The notes under the pieces: generated by a model
Told to the model about the DNA's origin: nothing
Seen by the model: only the letters and a program-made list of their open reading frames with translations
The model's database searches: none
Program-made: the position numbers and the translations under genes
Origin: Paenibacillus sp. JCM 10914
GTDB lineage: Bacteria; Bacillota; Bacilli; Paenibacillales; Paenibacillaceae
Reading direction: 5' to 3'
DNA length: 64,000 bases
Assembly (NCBI RefSeq): GCF_001315105.1
Contig: NZ_BAZR01000024.1
Span: 17,755 to 81,754, forward strand
Part shown: piece after piece, positions 37,376 to 45,541 of the stretch
Position numbering within the stretch: position 1 is the first letter of the stretch
Layout: every line of letters starts with the position of its first letter

Positions 37376-37897
37376 ATGAAGGTTATGGATACGGAAGCAA
37401 GCAAGAAACAGTATATGGAATTTGCTAACGGCCTGAAGTCGTTGATCCTCAGCACGATTGATGAGACAGGGAGGCCCTTTATTTCCTATGCTCCCTTCGT
37501 GCAGACACAAGGTAAGTTCTACATCTATATCAGTCGTATCGCGCCTCATTATCGCCACCTTGAAGAACAAGGGCTGGTTGATGTGATGCTGATCGCAGAT
37601 GAGGTATCTACGTCAAACCTGTTTGCCCGAGAGCGTGCGCGATTCACCTGTGTGGCCAGGAATATTGGGGAAGAAGGATATGAGGAAATATTTGAATTGT
37701 TCGCAGAGACCTTCTCAACCCCGATGATGACCATGCTGCGCGGCCTGGATTTCTCCTTATTCGAGCTTGCTCCGTCGGCAGGAAGGTATGTGGCCGGGTT
37801 CGGCCAGGCGTACGATATAGATTTGACAGCCGATAGATTCGAGCACGTGGCACGGGAAGGACACGGTCAATCCGTATCTAATGCAGAAAAGTCATAA
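37376..37897 (+). CDS. HugZ-like haem-degrading enzyme (FMN-binding split-barrel family)
   Basis: A 173-aa protein with the pyridoxamine-oxidase-like split-barrel fold: SLILSTIDETGRPFISYAPF, then FYIYISRIAPHYRHLEEQG and FARERARFTC, ending with GRYVAGFGQAYDID, the C-terminal signature of HugZ/HutZ haem-utilisation proteins. Such enzymes bind haem and open its ring to release iron. The ATG at 37376 is chosen (a GTG precedes it directly) with AAGGGAGG 7 nt upstream. It is the fourth gene of the Fur-controlled operon, which supports haem as the imported compound. Confidence 0.85.
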   Translation: MKVMDTEASKKQYMEFANGLKSLILSTIDETGRPFISYAPFVQTQGKFYIYISRIAPHYRHLEEQGLVDVMLIADEVSTSNLFARERARFTCVARNIGEEGYEEIFELFAETFSTPMMTMLRGLDFSLFELAPSAGRYVAGFGQAYDIDLTADRFEHVAREGHGQSVSNAEKS

Positions 37898-37935
37898 ACC
37901 GGATGAATCATTAACCATATGAAGGAGGGAATCGT

Positions 37936-38426
37936 ATGTCAACGTATGCAACACTGCTGCCTGTATGGAACGCCATCCAGAGCCGATTTCATGAAACGGT
38001 CAGAGGCTTACAAGCGGAAGAACTCGGATTGCAGTTAGCCGGAGAGTCGGCATCGATCGGTTACATGCTGCGTCATAACGCCGAGGTAGAGTATATGTTC
38101 GCGGCCTGGTTCTTCGATCTGCAAATGCCCGAAGGCTTCAGGTTCAGACGAGCCGGGGAGCGACTGGAAGCTCTGCTGCATTCACGGACTTGGATGAGCT
38201 GATTCAATTGCTGGAAGCTTCCAATCAGCATCTGTTGGCCGGAATGTCAGCACTTCCTGAAGAGAAATGGCATGAGATCAGGAAGTGTCCGATTGGACCT
38301 TCAACGCCGCTGGAGGCTGTGGGGCGCTTAATGTACCATACGGGGATCCACTCCGGCCAGATTTCTTTTCTCCGTAAATATGGAGCGGTGCCGCAGCAAG
38401 AGCTGGCGAAGGGCTGTGGAAATTAA
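37936..38426 (+). CDS. DinB family protein, frame broken near 38150
   Basis: DinB-like four-helix-bundle proteins bind a metal through three His and include thiol transferases and stress proteins. The first frame (37936-38202) gives LPVWNAIQSRFHETVRGL and HNAEVEYMFAAWFFDLQMP; the second resumes with AAFTDLDELIQLLEASNQHL, then LMYHTGIHSGQISFLRKY, and stops at 38426. Restoring one base around 38147-38172, plausibly AGCCGG from AGGCCGG, joins them into about 163 aa, a usual DinB length. The three ligand histidines (HNAEVEY, YHTGIHSGQ) are then all present. A ribosome binding site GAAGGAGG precedes 37936. It may be the last gene of the haem operon or separate. Confidence 0.82.
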
Positions 38427-38473
38427 AGCATGAGCATCTTAGCAGCTGGATGAAAATCGGATTATGTATCGAG

Positions 38474-38501
38474 TAGAGTCTCTTCGTGGAGGCTCTTTTT
38501 T
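38474..38501 (+). terminator. Terminator after the DinB gene
   Basis: AGAGTCTC and GAGGCTCT pair (one G-T pair) around TTCGTG and run into TTTTTTG. Confidence 0.75.
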
Positions 38502-38553
38502 GTTGATCCAAGGCGCTCTTCAGCATGGTTTCCTTGATAAGTATCACATTTCC

Positions 38554-38688
38554 TTGCAAAGTGTAAGAATTGTAAATATTTATCCCTTTCATTATATAAA
38601 TGTATCCCTTCTCAATCAGGCGGTCAGGTTCCATGATATCCATATATCAATTTTTTATAGCATTAAAAGTGAATGCACGAAAGGAGGG
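38554..38688 (+). promoter_or_regulatory. Candidate chitinase promoter and Shine-Dalgarno sequence without a start codon
   Basis: TTGCAA (38554-38559) and TATTTA (38577-38582) are 17 bp apart, implying a leader of about 240 nt before the chitinase start. Within that leader GAAAGGAGGG (38679-38688) is a near-perfect anti-16S match with no ATG, GTG or TTG in the following 15 nt. It matches the mRNA-stabilising STAB-SD element known from the cry3A leader. Apart from these signals, 38502-38825 shows no gene. Confidence 0.45.
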
Positions 38689-38825
38689 CAATCAAGCGTA
38701 ATTTCCGTAATCCAGCAAATCAAGTAACCGCTTTCGAACACCTGAATTTCAGTAACTTGCACAATGGATAAGTCATGATGTTGTAATGATCCATGCAATG
38801 AAATTTATGAACAGAGGTGAAATCG

Positions 38826-41800
38826 GTGACACGAATGATGACGAAGCACCCGAGATGGATGGTTTGGTTCCTCGCACTAATACTCATATGGACTCCGTTG
38901 TTCAGCGCGCCTGCATCCTATGCAGACGAAGGTAGACCCCCCTCAGATGATTCTGCAGTTAGTATCAGTAATGATCCAGTATCGCTAACAAGCGCTGCAT
39001 ATGCTGCGCCACAAAATCTAGAATTAGTCGAGAAGACATTCAATTCAATTACAGTGAAGTGGGACCCCGTACAAGATGTTGATCCTTGGGCCATTGGATA
39101 TTGGGTAACGATTCAAAATGAAGTAGGTTCAGAAGGGAAATGGGCGTCAGGTGCGGAACCTTTCAAGTTAGCTAACTTGCAACCAGCTACGCGTTATACG
39201 ATTACAGTTAAAGTAAACGTGGGTGGTGCCGAAGGGAGTGAGCCCCTTGTCGTCACGACTGATGAAGACGATGGCAGCATCGTTTATGAAAAGGCACCGC
39301 TAGCGCCACCCAGTTATATGAAAGTCATCGCCGTTACGGCGGATAGTGCAACGCTGGAATGGGGGGCTAGCCCTGAAGCAACAGGATATGATACATACCT
39401 GAATGGAAATTACCACCGTTATGAGGAAGGAACCCAGGTAACTTACGGATCGCTCCAGGTTGGAGAGTCATATACGTTTATGGCCAGAGCCCAGAATCCT
39501 TCACTAAATCCGTCATCGTCTCTTGATAGTAATGCGGTTACGATGATATGGGGGGAACTCGCGCGGCCGCAAGGGCTGCAGATTATTACTGCCACAGCTT
39601 CAACCGTGGCGTTGGGCTGGGCACCTACTCCTGGCGCAACATCTTACGATATTTATCAGGGGGAGGAATGGATCGGCTCGTCCAGTAATAATCGATATAC
39701 CGTCACAGGTCTAGTGAAAGACCAAGCTTATGAGTACCGGGTTGAGGCAAAGAACAGTTTATGGTCTTCATCAATAAGCGATTCTATTACTGCCACTCCT
39801 GGAAGCAACTATAATAATATAACTTATTATACAGCATGGTCGGTATACGCCCGTGGTTTCCAACCTGAACGAGTGGACGTTTCACAGATTACCCACATTA
39901 ACTATGCTTTTGCAGATTTATGTTGGAAGCTGTACAGCACAGCCGGAAAAGAATGCAGCAACGAGAATATCCCTCTCCAAGACCGCTATGTCCATGATGG
40001 TGAGATGGTTGTAGGCGATGTGGAGAAGGATCTTGAGAATATGAGTAAATTTGTAAGTAAGCGAGAGACGGATTCACCGCACTTGAAGCTGATGATATCG
40101 GTGGGAGGTTGGTCTTGGTCCAAAAATTTCTCGAACATGGCACGGACAGAAGAGACCAGACGGACATTTGCCAACTCGGCGGTTAATTTCCTCAGAGCTT
40201 ACGATCTCGACGGCCTCGATATTGATTGGGAATACCCCGTGGAAGGCGGGATAGAGACTAACTCGCGCGGACCCGAAGATAAGGAGAACTTCACCTTGTT
40301 AATGAAAACGGTACGGGAGGCACTTGATGCTGCCGGATCGGAAGACGGGAAGTATTATCTGTTAACCATTGCCTCCGGGCAGGGGGATAACTTTACGGTA
40401 AACGCGGATTTTACGAACTCGGTGCAGTATCTCGATTTTGTCAACATCATGGCCTATGATTACAGTGGTAAGAGTGACGAAATGGGTCATCATAACGCTC
40501 CGTTATTCTATGATAAGAATCTACCAAGACCATCAGCTCCGAGAAATCATGTGCTTGGCGGCCTGATGGGTCATTTGAACGGTGGGGTACCGAATCACAA
40601 ATTGGTGGTGGGTGTACCTTACTATGGCAAGGGTTGGGATGGATGCGGTCCAATCGGCCAGTATCAGGCTTGCAATAAAGGTGGTACGGGTTTTGGATCA
40701 TGGGAAGCGGCCATCTTCGACTTCAGCGATCTTGAGGATAACTACATCGAACAGAACGGCTACAAGCGTTATTGGAACGAATCGGCCAAAGTCGCTTATC
40801 TCTACAATGACCAGAATAAAGTGTTTATCACTTACAACGATGAGAACACTATGAAGTACACGGCTTCTATCGTAAAATCGCTGGATCTCGCTGGCGTCAT
40901 GAGCTGGGATATTAGCAGTGACAGGAATCGAACATTAACGACGCAGCTTGTTCACGACCTTCCGATCAACGGAGCCCAGAACCCTTCGGCGCTTCCGGCT
41001 CCTGCCAATCTATCGCTGGGAAGTGTTGGCGCTGGCTCCATTCAAGTGAAATGGGATGAAGTGAATGGAGCAACGGAGTACGAGGTATATGTCAACAACG
41101 CGTGGAATGGGAGGGCTTCGGCTAACAACTTTACGATCAGCGGTCTGCGTGCTTCCACGAACTATAAGATCCATGTGCTCGCGGTGGATCGAACGGAGGA
41201 TGAGATTAACCGTGTCTCCAGTGCCTCGAATCAGTTGAGCGTCACGACTTCAGGAAACAGTGCGGGTGGATCGGATGGTTCCGGCGAAACAGGTGGTTCT
41301 GGCGGATCCGGAGGATCAGGTTCAACACCACCTCCACAACCGCCTAAAGCCGAGAATCAGCTTGAAGTGAAAGTTGTACTAACAGGAGATAAGGCTGTAG
41401 TTACCTTACCAACAACGGCAGCAATTAACCGCATTAATCAATCGAATTCCTTCAACTTTCAGATTCATGCTGGAGAAGGGGCGAAGCAGGCGGAGATAGA
41501 AATTCCGCAAGAGGTTATTGCAGCCGTTGCCAAAAAAGGAGCTCAAGCGAGCTTGTCCGTTATCGTTAACGGCATTGAATACCGAATACCGGCTTCGCTG
41601 ATCTCGGTTTCCGGTCATGTGAAAGTATCGATCATAGCTCCAACGGCAACCGAAGCAGCAAGAGTGGCATCGCTCCTCAAAGGCAAAGAAGCACTGAACA
41701 GTCCGCTACTGTTCAAACTCGAACAATTGAATGCTGACAAGAGCACAACCGAACTTAAGCATTTCGGCAAAACCTACGTCAGTGAGTTTGTGACCGTGGA

Positions 41801-42524
41801 TGCAAACAAAATCAATACCAAACGTGCAGCCGGCGTAGTTTATATATCAGCTAACCATGAGCTGCGTTCCGTACCGACCTTGTTCAAGACCAATACCGAT
41901 GGTACCGTGACCGTGGAGATTAAGAAAACGGGCAACGGGATATACGCTCTCGTGCAGCAGGATATACGGTTCCTCGATGCGATTCCGAATTGGGCGAAAG
42001 AGGATATTACACAGGCAACTGCTCAGTGGATTACAGCCGGTGAGCGTGAAGGTATATTCGGCCCAGGCAACACCATGACACGCGCTGAAATCATAGCGGT
42101 CATCGTTAGAGCGCTCGGTCTCCTTCCGGACGACAGCTATTCCAATTTCGCAGATGTAAACGCCGAATCGAGTTATGCCAGAGACATAGCAGCTGCGAAA
42201 GCGGCCGGCTTGGTAAAGGGGCGCACAGGCAATATCTTTGATCCGAACAGCCCAATTACACGTGAAGAGTTGGCAGTCATCTTGAGCAACGTGTTGGATT
42301 ATGCGGGCAAGAAGAACGATGTCAGCCTCGTATCGTTAAGCAAGTTTACGGATCGCGCGGACATTTCTTCCTTTGCGCAGGCATCTGTTGCCTTTATGGT
42401 AGATCAGAACATTCTGAAGGGAGTATCCGCTACCCGACTCGATCCGAAGTCGACCGTTACCAAAGCGCAGACCGTGGTGACCGTAATGAGAATGCTGCGG
42501 ACGCTGGGTTTATCTAACGAGTAG
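38826..42524 (+). CDS. Secreted, SLH-anchored GH18 chitinase with fibronectin type III domains
   Basis: About 1232 aa; the GTG at 38826 follows AGAGGTGA with good spacing (another in-frame GTG lies at 38817). Signal peptide to about residue 36 (WMVWFLALILIWTPLFSAPASYA). Three FnIII domains occupy about 58-148, 157-235 and 245-330. The glycoside hydrolase 18 domain spans 330-715 with catalytic motif DGLDIDWEY (acid Glu469) and SVGGWSWS. A fourth FnIII (722-812) and a Gly/Ser/Pro linker (814-842) lead to a beta-rich domain (845-1050) and three SLH repeats (1052-1232) with FGPGNTMTRAE, FDPNSPITREE and LDPKSTVTKAQ. SLH repeats should attach the enzyme to the cell wall, so it likely degrades chitin at the cell surface. 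It is intact and monocistronic. Confidence 0.95.
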   Translation: MTRMMTKHPRWMVWFLALILIWTPLFSAPASYADEGRPPSDDSAVSISNDPVSLTSAAYAAPQNLELVEKTFNSITVKWDPVQDVDPWAIGYWVTIQNEVGSEGKWASGAEPFKLANLQPATRYTITVKVNVGGAEGSEPLVVTTDEDDGSIVYEKAPLAPPSYMKVIAVTADSATLEWGASPEATGYDTYLNGNYHRYEEGTQVTYGSLQVGESYTFMARAQNPSLNPSSSLDSNAVTMIWGELARPQGLQIITATASTVALGWAPTPGATSYDIYQGEEWIGSSSNNRYTVTGLVKDQAYEYRVEAKNSLWSSSISDSITATPGSNYNNITYYTAWSVYARGFQPERVDVSQITHINYAFADLCWKLYSTAGKECSNENIPLQDRYVHDGEMVVGDVEKDLENMSKFVSKRETDSPHLKLMISVGGWSWSKNFSNMARTEETRRTFANSAVNFLRAYDLDGLDIDWEYPVEGGIETNSRGPEDKENFTLLMKTVREALDAAGSEDGKYYLLTIASGQGDNFTVNADFTNSVQYLDFVNIMAYDYSGKSDEMGHHNAPLFYDKNLPRPSAPRNHVLGGLMGHLNGGVPNHKLVVGVPYYGKGWDGCGPIGQYQACNKGGTGFGSWEAAIFDFSDLEDNYIEQNGYKRYWNESAKVAYLYNDQNKVFITYNDENTMKYTASIVKSLDLAGVMSWDISSDRNRTLTTQLVHDLPINGAQNPSALPAPANLSLGSVGAGSIQVKWDEVNGATEYEVYVNNAWNGRASANNFTISGLRASTNYKIHVLAVDRTEDEINRVSSASNQLSVTTSGNSAGGSDGSGETGGSGGSGGSGSTPPPQPPKAENQLEVKVVLTGDKAVVTLPTTAAINRINQSNSFNFQIHAGEGAKQAEIEIPQEVIAAVAKKGAQASLSVIVNGIEYRIPASLISVSGHVKVSIIAPTATEAARVASLLKGKEALNSPLLFKLEQLNADKSTTELKHFGKTYVSEFVTVDANKINTKRAAGVVYISANHELRSVPTLFKTNTDGTVTVEIKKTGNGIYALVQQDIRFLDAIPNWAKEDITQATAQWITAGEREGIFGPGNTMTRAEIIAVIVRALGLLPDDSYSNFADVNAESSYARDIAAAKAAGLVKGRTGNIFDPNSPITREELAVILSNVLDYAGKKNDVSLVSLSKFTDRADISSFAQASVAFMVDQNILKGVSATRLDPKSTVTKAQTVVTVMRMLRTLGLSNE

Positions 42525-42532
42525 TTTATGTA

Positions 42533-42581
42533 CAAAAGATGTCTCACAAGTGGCAGTGTTGTTGCTTGGAGGCATCTTTTG
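42533..42581. terminator. Likely terminator between chitinase and convergent SRPBCC gene
   Basis: CAAAAGATGTCTC and GAGGCATCTTTTG form a long stem around a ~20-nt loop; the A- and T-rich arm ends give it function in both directions. Confidence 0.7.
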
Positions 42582-42605
42582 TTCGCGTACATGCAGGAGA
42601 AATGT

Positions 42606-43088
42606 CTAGTTCAGATGATCTCGCTTCATGGCCGGGTGTTGATATTGTTCTACTACACGCTTCAGTTGATTGAATTGCGGCTTGAGGACGAGCCGCTTGG
42701 TCAAGCCCCCCATCAGCTTACCGATGATTGTGTAATACCAGTTGCTTGGTGCAGCAGACGCCAAAATACGAACGAGCGTACCGCTTCCTGATCGGGACAG
42801 GCTGTACCTGGTTGTACTGAGTCCTTCTTTGGACGTGGTTGTGACGGTAATAAGATAGGGAGGATCGTACTCTACATATTCAGCTGGAAAGTGCCTGACT
42901 TTCTGATCAATGCGCTGCACAGAGGTATATCTTGTACCGGGGACGGGCAACTTTCTTTCTTCCTCGGATTCATATATATTTTCGATAACAAACGAGTTCC
43001 ATAACCTAAGTTTCTCGTCTTCTATGAGATAAGGGAAAACTTCCTCAATATCAGCTTCAATGTATATTTCCAGCGATTGATCCATCAT
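42606..43088 (-). CDS. SRPBCC (START-like) family protein
   Basis: A 160-aa protein of the polyketide cyclase/START-like fold: it begins MMDQSLEIYIEADIEEVFPYL, with ADIEEVFPYLIEDEKLRLW being the family's first strand-helix, followed by the barrel strands (FPAEYVEYDPPYLITVTTT, TTRYSLSRSGSGTLVRI) and a long C-terminal helix (LVLKPQFNQLKRVVEQY). Such proteins bind hydrophobic ligands. The start at 43088 has AAGGAG 9 nt upstream and the longer upstream frame lacks fold similarity. Convergent with the chitinase gene, divergent from a VOC gene. No ligand can be inferred. Confidence 0.82.
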   Translation of the reverse strand: MMDQSLEIYIEADIEEVFPYLIEDEKLRLWNSFVIENIYESEEERKLPVPGTRYTSVQRIDQKVRHFPAEYVEYDPPYLITVTTTSKEGLSTTRYSLSRSGSGTLVRILASAAPSNWYYTIIGKLMGGLTKRLVLKPQFNQLKRVVEQYQHPAMKRDHLN

Positions 43089-43233
43089 AGCGGTAGGCTC
43101 CTTTATGTTGACATCTATGACATGAACTAACATTGTAAGCGATAAGACTTGTTTTGAACATAGCAATTAAGAAGAAATGCAGGATCAGGACAAGAGTTAG
43201 AATGAAATCATCAAATAGAAGAGGTGATTGAAT

Positions 43234-43644
43234 ATGGCTTTGAAATGTTCGAATATTTTTGTGAACCTGCCTGTCCGTGACTTGGATAAAACGAAAGAAT
43301 TTTTCTCCGCCATCGGTTTTGAATTTAATCCGCAATTCACGGACAAGAACGCAGCGTCTCTGGTTATTGGAGATAACATTTATGCGATGCTGCTGACGGA
43401 AGATTATTTCAAGACCTTCACCAAGAAGAATTTGTCCAATGCAAACACCACCACAGAAGTTATTATCGCCTTGTCTGCTGAGAGCAGAGAACAGGTGGAT
43501 GAGATTGTGAACAAGGCCTTAGGTGCAGGGGGATCGCCTTCCAATGATCCGGTAGATCACGGGTTTATGTACAGCTGGAGCTTTCAGGATCCAGACGGTC
43601 ATCTGTGGGAAGTACTCTATATGGATCAGAGTTATATTGAATAA
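43234..43644 (+). CDS. VOC family protein (glyoxalase-like)
   Basis: A 136-aa single-domain VOC protein: MALKCSNIFVNLPVRDLDKT opens the first beta-alpha-beta module and FMYSWSFQDPDGHLWEVLYM closes the second, with the usual DPDGH turn and Glu ligand. The ATG at 43234 is 7 nt after GAGGTGA. Similar stand-alone proteins act in dioxygenase, glyoxalase or drug-binding roles; this one cannot be assigned. The downstream MarR gene has its own control region. Confidence 0.85.
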   Translation: MALKCSNIFVNLPVRDLDKTKEFFSAIGFEFNPQFTDKNAASLVIGDNIYAMLLTEDYFKTFTKKNLSNANTTTEVIIALSAESREQVDEIVNKALGAGGSPSNDPVDHGFMYSWSFQDPDGHLWEVLYMDQSYIE

Positions 43645-43716
43645 ATCCCATGAGTGGCAGGTATTTCGGGCATGATGTCCTGGAGCCTGCCACTTTACTT
43701 TTGCCAACATCTCCGT

Positions 43717-43737
43717 TATATTTGTATGTGCAAACAA
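43717..43737 (+). promoter_or_regulatory. MarR-type operator upstream of marR gene (site 1)
   Basis: TATATTTGTATGTGCAAACAA contains the inverted repeat TTTG-N6-CAAA. The 20-bp core is repeated exactly at 44234-44253, in front of the azoreductase gene. It overlaps the probable -10 region (TTGTAT) of the marR promoter, so autorepression is likely. Confidence 0.65.
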
Positions 43738-43783
43738 TAAATGGCGAATCAGAATGATAAGTTTAGGGAAAGAGGTAACCTGT

Positions 43784-44212
43784 ATGCTCAATACGTATAT
43801 TAAGGAATGTCTTTACTTCACGGCCAATCGTCTTAGCCGGGTAATTACCAAGATGGCGGAAGACGAGTTTGCCGCAAGCGGATTGTCGCCAACGTATGCC
43901 TACTTATTGATGAGCGTATATGAGAAAGAAGGTATCTCGCAGAAGGAATTAGGCGAAATTCTGCACCTTCAGCCCTCCACCGTCACCCGCTTGGTTGAGA
44001 AATTAATCGTTAAAGGATTGGTGTATAACCGGGTGGACGGAAGAATGTCATTGATTTATACAACGGATAGAGGGAAGGCACTTGAGAACGTAATTTATGA
44101 GTGTTGGAACAATCTGCGCAGCCGATATGGCGCCATCTTGGGCCATGATGAAGGGGATGAGTTATCTCAGCGGCTGTATGCGGTTAGCGATCAACTGGAA
44201 AATAAAGATTAA
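43784..44212 (+). CDS. MarR family transcriptional regulator
   Basis: A 142-aa winged-helix regulator. The recognition helix region reads SQKELGEILHLQPSTVTRLVEKL, and the wing GLVYNRVDGRMSLIYTTDRGK follows with the conserved D-R of MarR proteins; N- and C-terminal helices form the dimer interface. The start at 43784 has AAAGAGG upstream. Identical operator-like sequences lie before this gene and before the downstream azoreductase gene, so it probably represses both and releases them on exposure to quinones, azo compounds or other electrophiles. The inducer is inferred from the neighbour, not from the protein. Confidence 0.9.
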   Translation: MLNTYIKECLYFTANRLSRVITKMAEDEFAASGLSPTYAYLLMSVYEKEGISQKELGEILHLQPSTVTRLVEKLIVKGLVYNRVDGRMSLIYTTDRGKALENVIYECWNNLRSRYGAILGHDEGDELSQRLYAVSDQLENKD

Positions 44213-44233
44213 GTCTTTGTTTTTCATTCAATA

Positions 44234-44253
44234 ATATTTGTATGTGCAAACAA
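44234..44253 (+). promoter_or_regulatory. MarR-type operator upstream of azoreductase gene (site 2)
   Basis: Exact repeat of the 20-bp core in site 1 (43718-43737): ATATTTGTATGTGCAAACAA. It covers a possible promoter with TTGTTT at 44217-44222 and TTGTAT at 44239-44244, spaced by 16 bp. Confidence 0.68.
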
Positions 44254-44261
44254 ATGTCTTT

Positions 44262-44270
44262 GAAAGGAGG
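44262..44270 (+). promoter_or_regulatory. Shine-Dalgarno sequence without start codon in azoreductase leader
   Basis: GAAAGGAGG followed by TGATAACG is almost fully complementary to the 16S rRNA 3' end, but no start codon stands at usable distance and the gene's own RBS (AAAGGAG) lies 60 nt downstream. Its place just after the presumed transcription start fits an mRNA-stabilising STAB-SD element. Confidence 0.45.
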
Positions 44271-44333
44271 TGATAACGATCAACTTTTAGACTGTAGTGA
44301 GTGATAAAACATATTAAAGGAGAATGCAAACCT

Positions 44334-44978
44334 ATGGACAGAACCCTTATCATTAATGCCCATCCTAGAGTCGAGTGCGAGGAATCTTTAAGTCTGCAAG
44401 TATTGGAACACTTTATTAGCGAGTATCAGGCGCGAAATCCGGAGAACTGGATAGAGCAGATCGATTTGTACCGTGAATACATCCCTGCGATTGATGTCAA
44501 CTTGCTGAACGGGTGGGGGAAGATGGAGAGCGGAGATCATCTTACCGAGGATGAAGAGCGGGCGCTGGGGAGAATGATGGGAATCTTGCAGCAGTTTAAG
44601 CAAGCGACTCATTACGTAATTGCGATGCCACTGTATAATTTCAATGTGCCTTCCAAGCTGAAGGATTATATGGATAATATCATCATTCCGAAGGAGACGT
44701 TCCGATATACGGAGCATGGCTCCGAAGGACTGCTCACCGATGGTAGAAGCATCGTGGTCATACAGGGCAGTGACGGTATCTACACTGAGAACGACTGGTA
44801 TAGCGAGGTTGAATATTCGCATAAATATTTAAAGTCGATGTTCGCGTTTATGGGCATTACCGATTACACGATTATCCGCGCCCAAGGCCATGCGGTTCTG
44901 GACAAGAACGATATATTGGCTCAGGGCCGATCGGCTGCGACAGAGATCGCCAAACAGTGGAGTGAAGCAACAACTTGA
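44334..44978 (+). CDS. FMN-dependent NADH-azoreductase / quinone reductase (flavodoxin fold)
   Basis: A 214-aa flavodoxin-fold enzyme. MDRTLIINAHPRVECEESLS is the FMN phosphate-binding loop, AMPLYNFNVPSKLKDYMDNI the characteristic segment that packs against the flavin in AzoR-type enzymes, and VVIQGSDGIY the next binding loop. Such enzymes reduce quinones and azo bonds by two electrons with NADH and protect from electrophile stress. The start at 44334 has AAAGGAG upstream. It is preceded by an operator identical to that of the adjacent MarR gene and ends at a strong bidirectional terminator. Confidence 0.92.
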   Translation: MDRTLIINAHPRVECEESLSLQVLEHFISEYQARNPENWIEQIDLYREYIPAIDVNLLNGWGKMESGDHLTEDEERALGRMMGILQQFKQATHYVIAMPLYNFNVPSKLKDYMDNIIIPKETFRYTEHGSEGLLTDGRSIVVIQGSDGIYTENDWYSEVEYSHKYLKSMFAFMGITDYTIIRAQGHAVLDKNDILAQGRSAATEIAKQWSEATT

Positions 44979-44989
44979 CATAAATGAGA

Positions 44990-45026
44990 ACGGCCCGCCA
45001 AGTCATCTCTTGGTGGGCCGTATTGT
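44990..45026. terminator. Bidirectional terminator between azoreductase and VOC genes
   Basis: ACGGCCCGCCAAG and TTGGTGGGCCGT pair around TCATCTC and are followed by ATTGTC. It serves the convergent genes on both sides. Confidence 0.85.
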
Positions 45027-45431
45027 CTAGTTAGCTTCAACTTCAGTCGTGACTTGCCATAACACCCCATACTTATCTTCCAGCACGCCGAATAGCGCCC
45101 CCCAAAATTGGATTTTCAGAGGATCGATCACCTTGCCTCCAGCAGCCAAGCGATCAAAAGCTCCATGTGCCTCGTCATCACTCTCAAACGATAGGGAAAG
45201 ATGTATGCCATTGCCGCGATCGAGCTTCTGGAATACCGTATCAGCCATGTACATCGGAATACCGCCTGCAACAAGGCTTAAATGCATTACCTTGTCTTTC
45301 ATTTCTTCTTTGGTTCCGGGAATCTCACCATGCGTTTGCACGGATATGACCTCTCCTCCGAGTGCGGCAATATAGAACGCTGCTTGTGCTTTGGAATCTT
45401 CCGAAAAAATATACGGTGTAAGTTTGGCCAT
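45027..45431 (-). CDS. VOC family protein, PhnB-like
   Basis: A 134-aa protein of the PhnB/3-demethylubiquinone-methyltransferase-like VOC subgroup: MAKLTPYIFSEDSKAQAAFY at the start, the metal-site region DKVMHLSLVAGGIPMYMAD in the middle and WGALFGVLEDKYGVLWQV at the end. The start at 45431 has AGAGAGGA eight bases upstream; in-frame ATGs farther upstream lack this. Function beyond the fold cannot be told. Confidence 0.87.
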   Translation of the reverse strand: MAKLTPYIFSEDSKAQAAFYIAALGGEVISVQTHGEIPGTKEEMKDKVMHLSLVAGGIPMYMADTVFQKLDRGNGIHLSLSFESDDEAHGAFDRLAAGGKVIDPLKIQFWGALFGVLEDKYGVLWQVTTEVEAN

Positions 45432-45541
45432 AGTTAACATCCTCTCTAGATTCATGAATTCAGTCCTCACAATCCATTATAACCAGGAAGATATGCTCCC
45501 AATTCTCCTGGACTGTTATGTTCTGTAACCCGGAAAACGAA

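Noticed and set aside
38464..38727. 87-codon open frame after the DinB gene
   Set aside because: It covers a terminator, a candidate promoter and the start-less Shine-Dalgarno; no protein-like composition.
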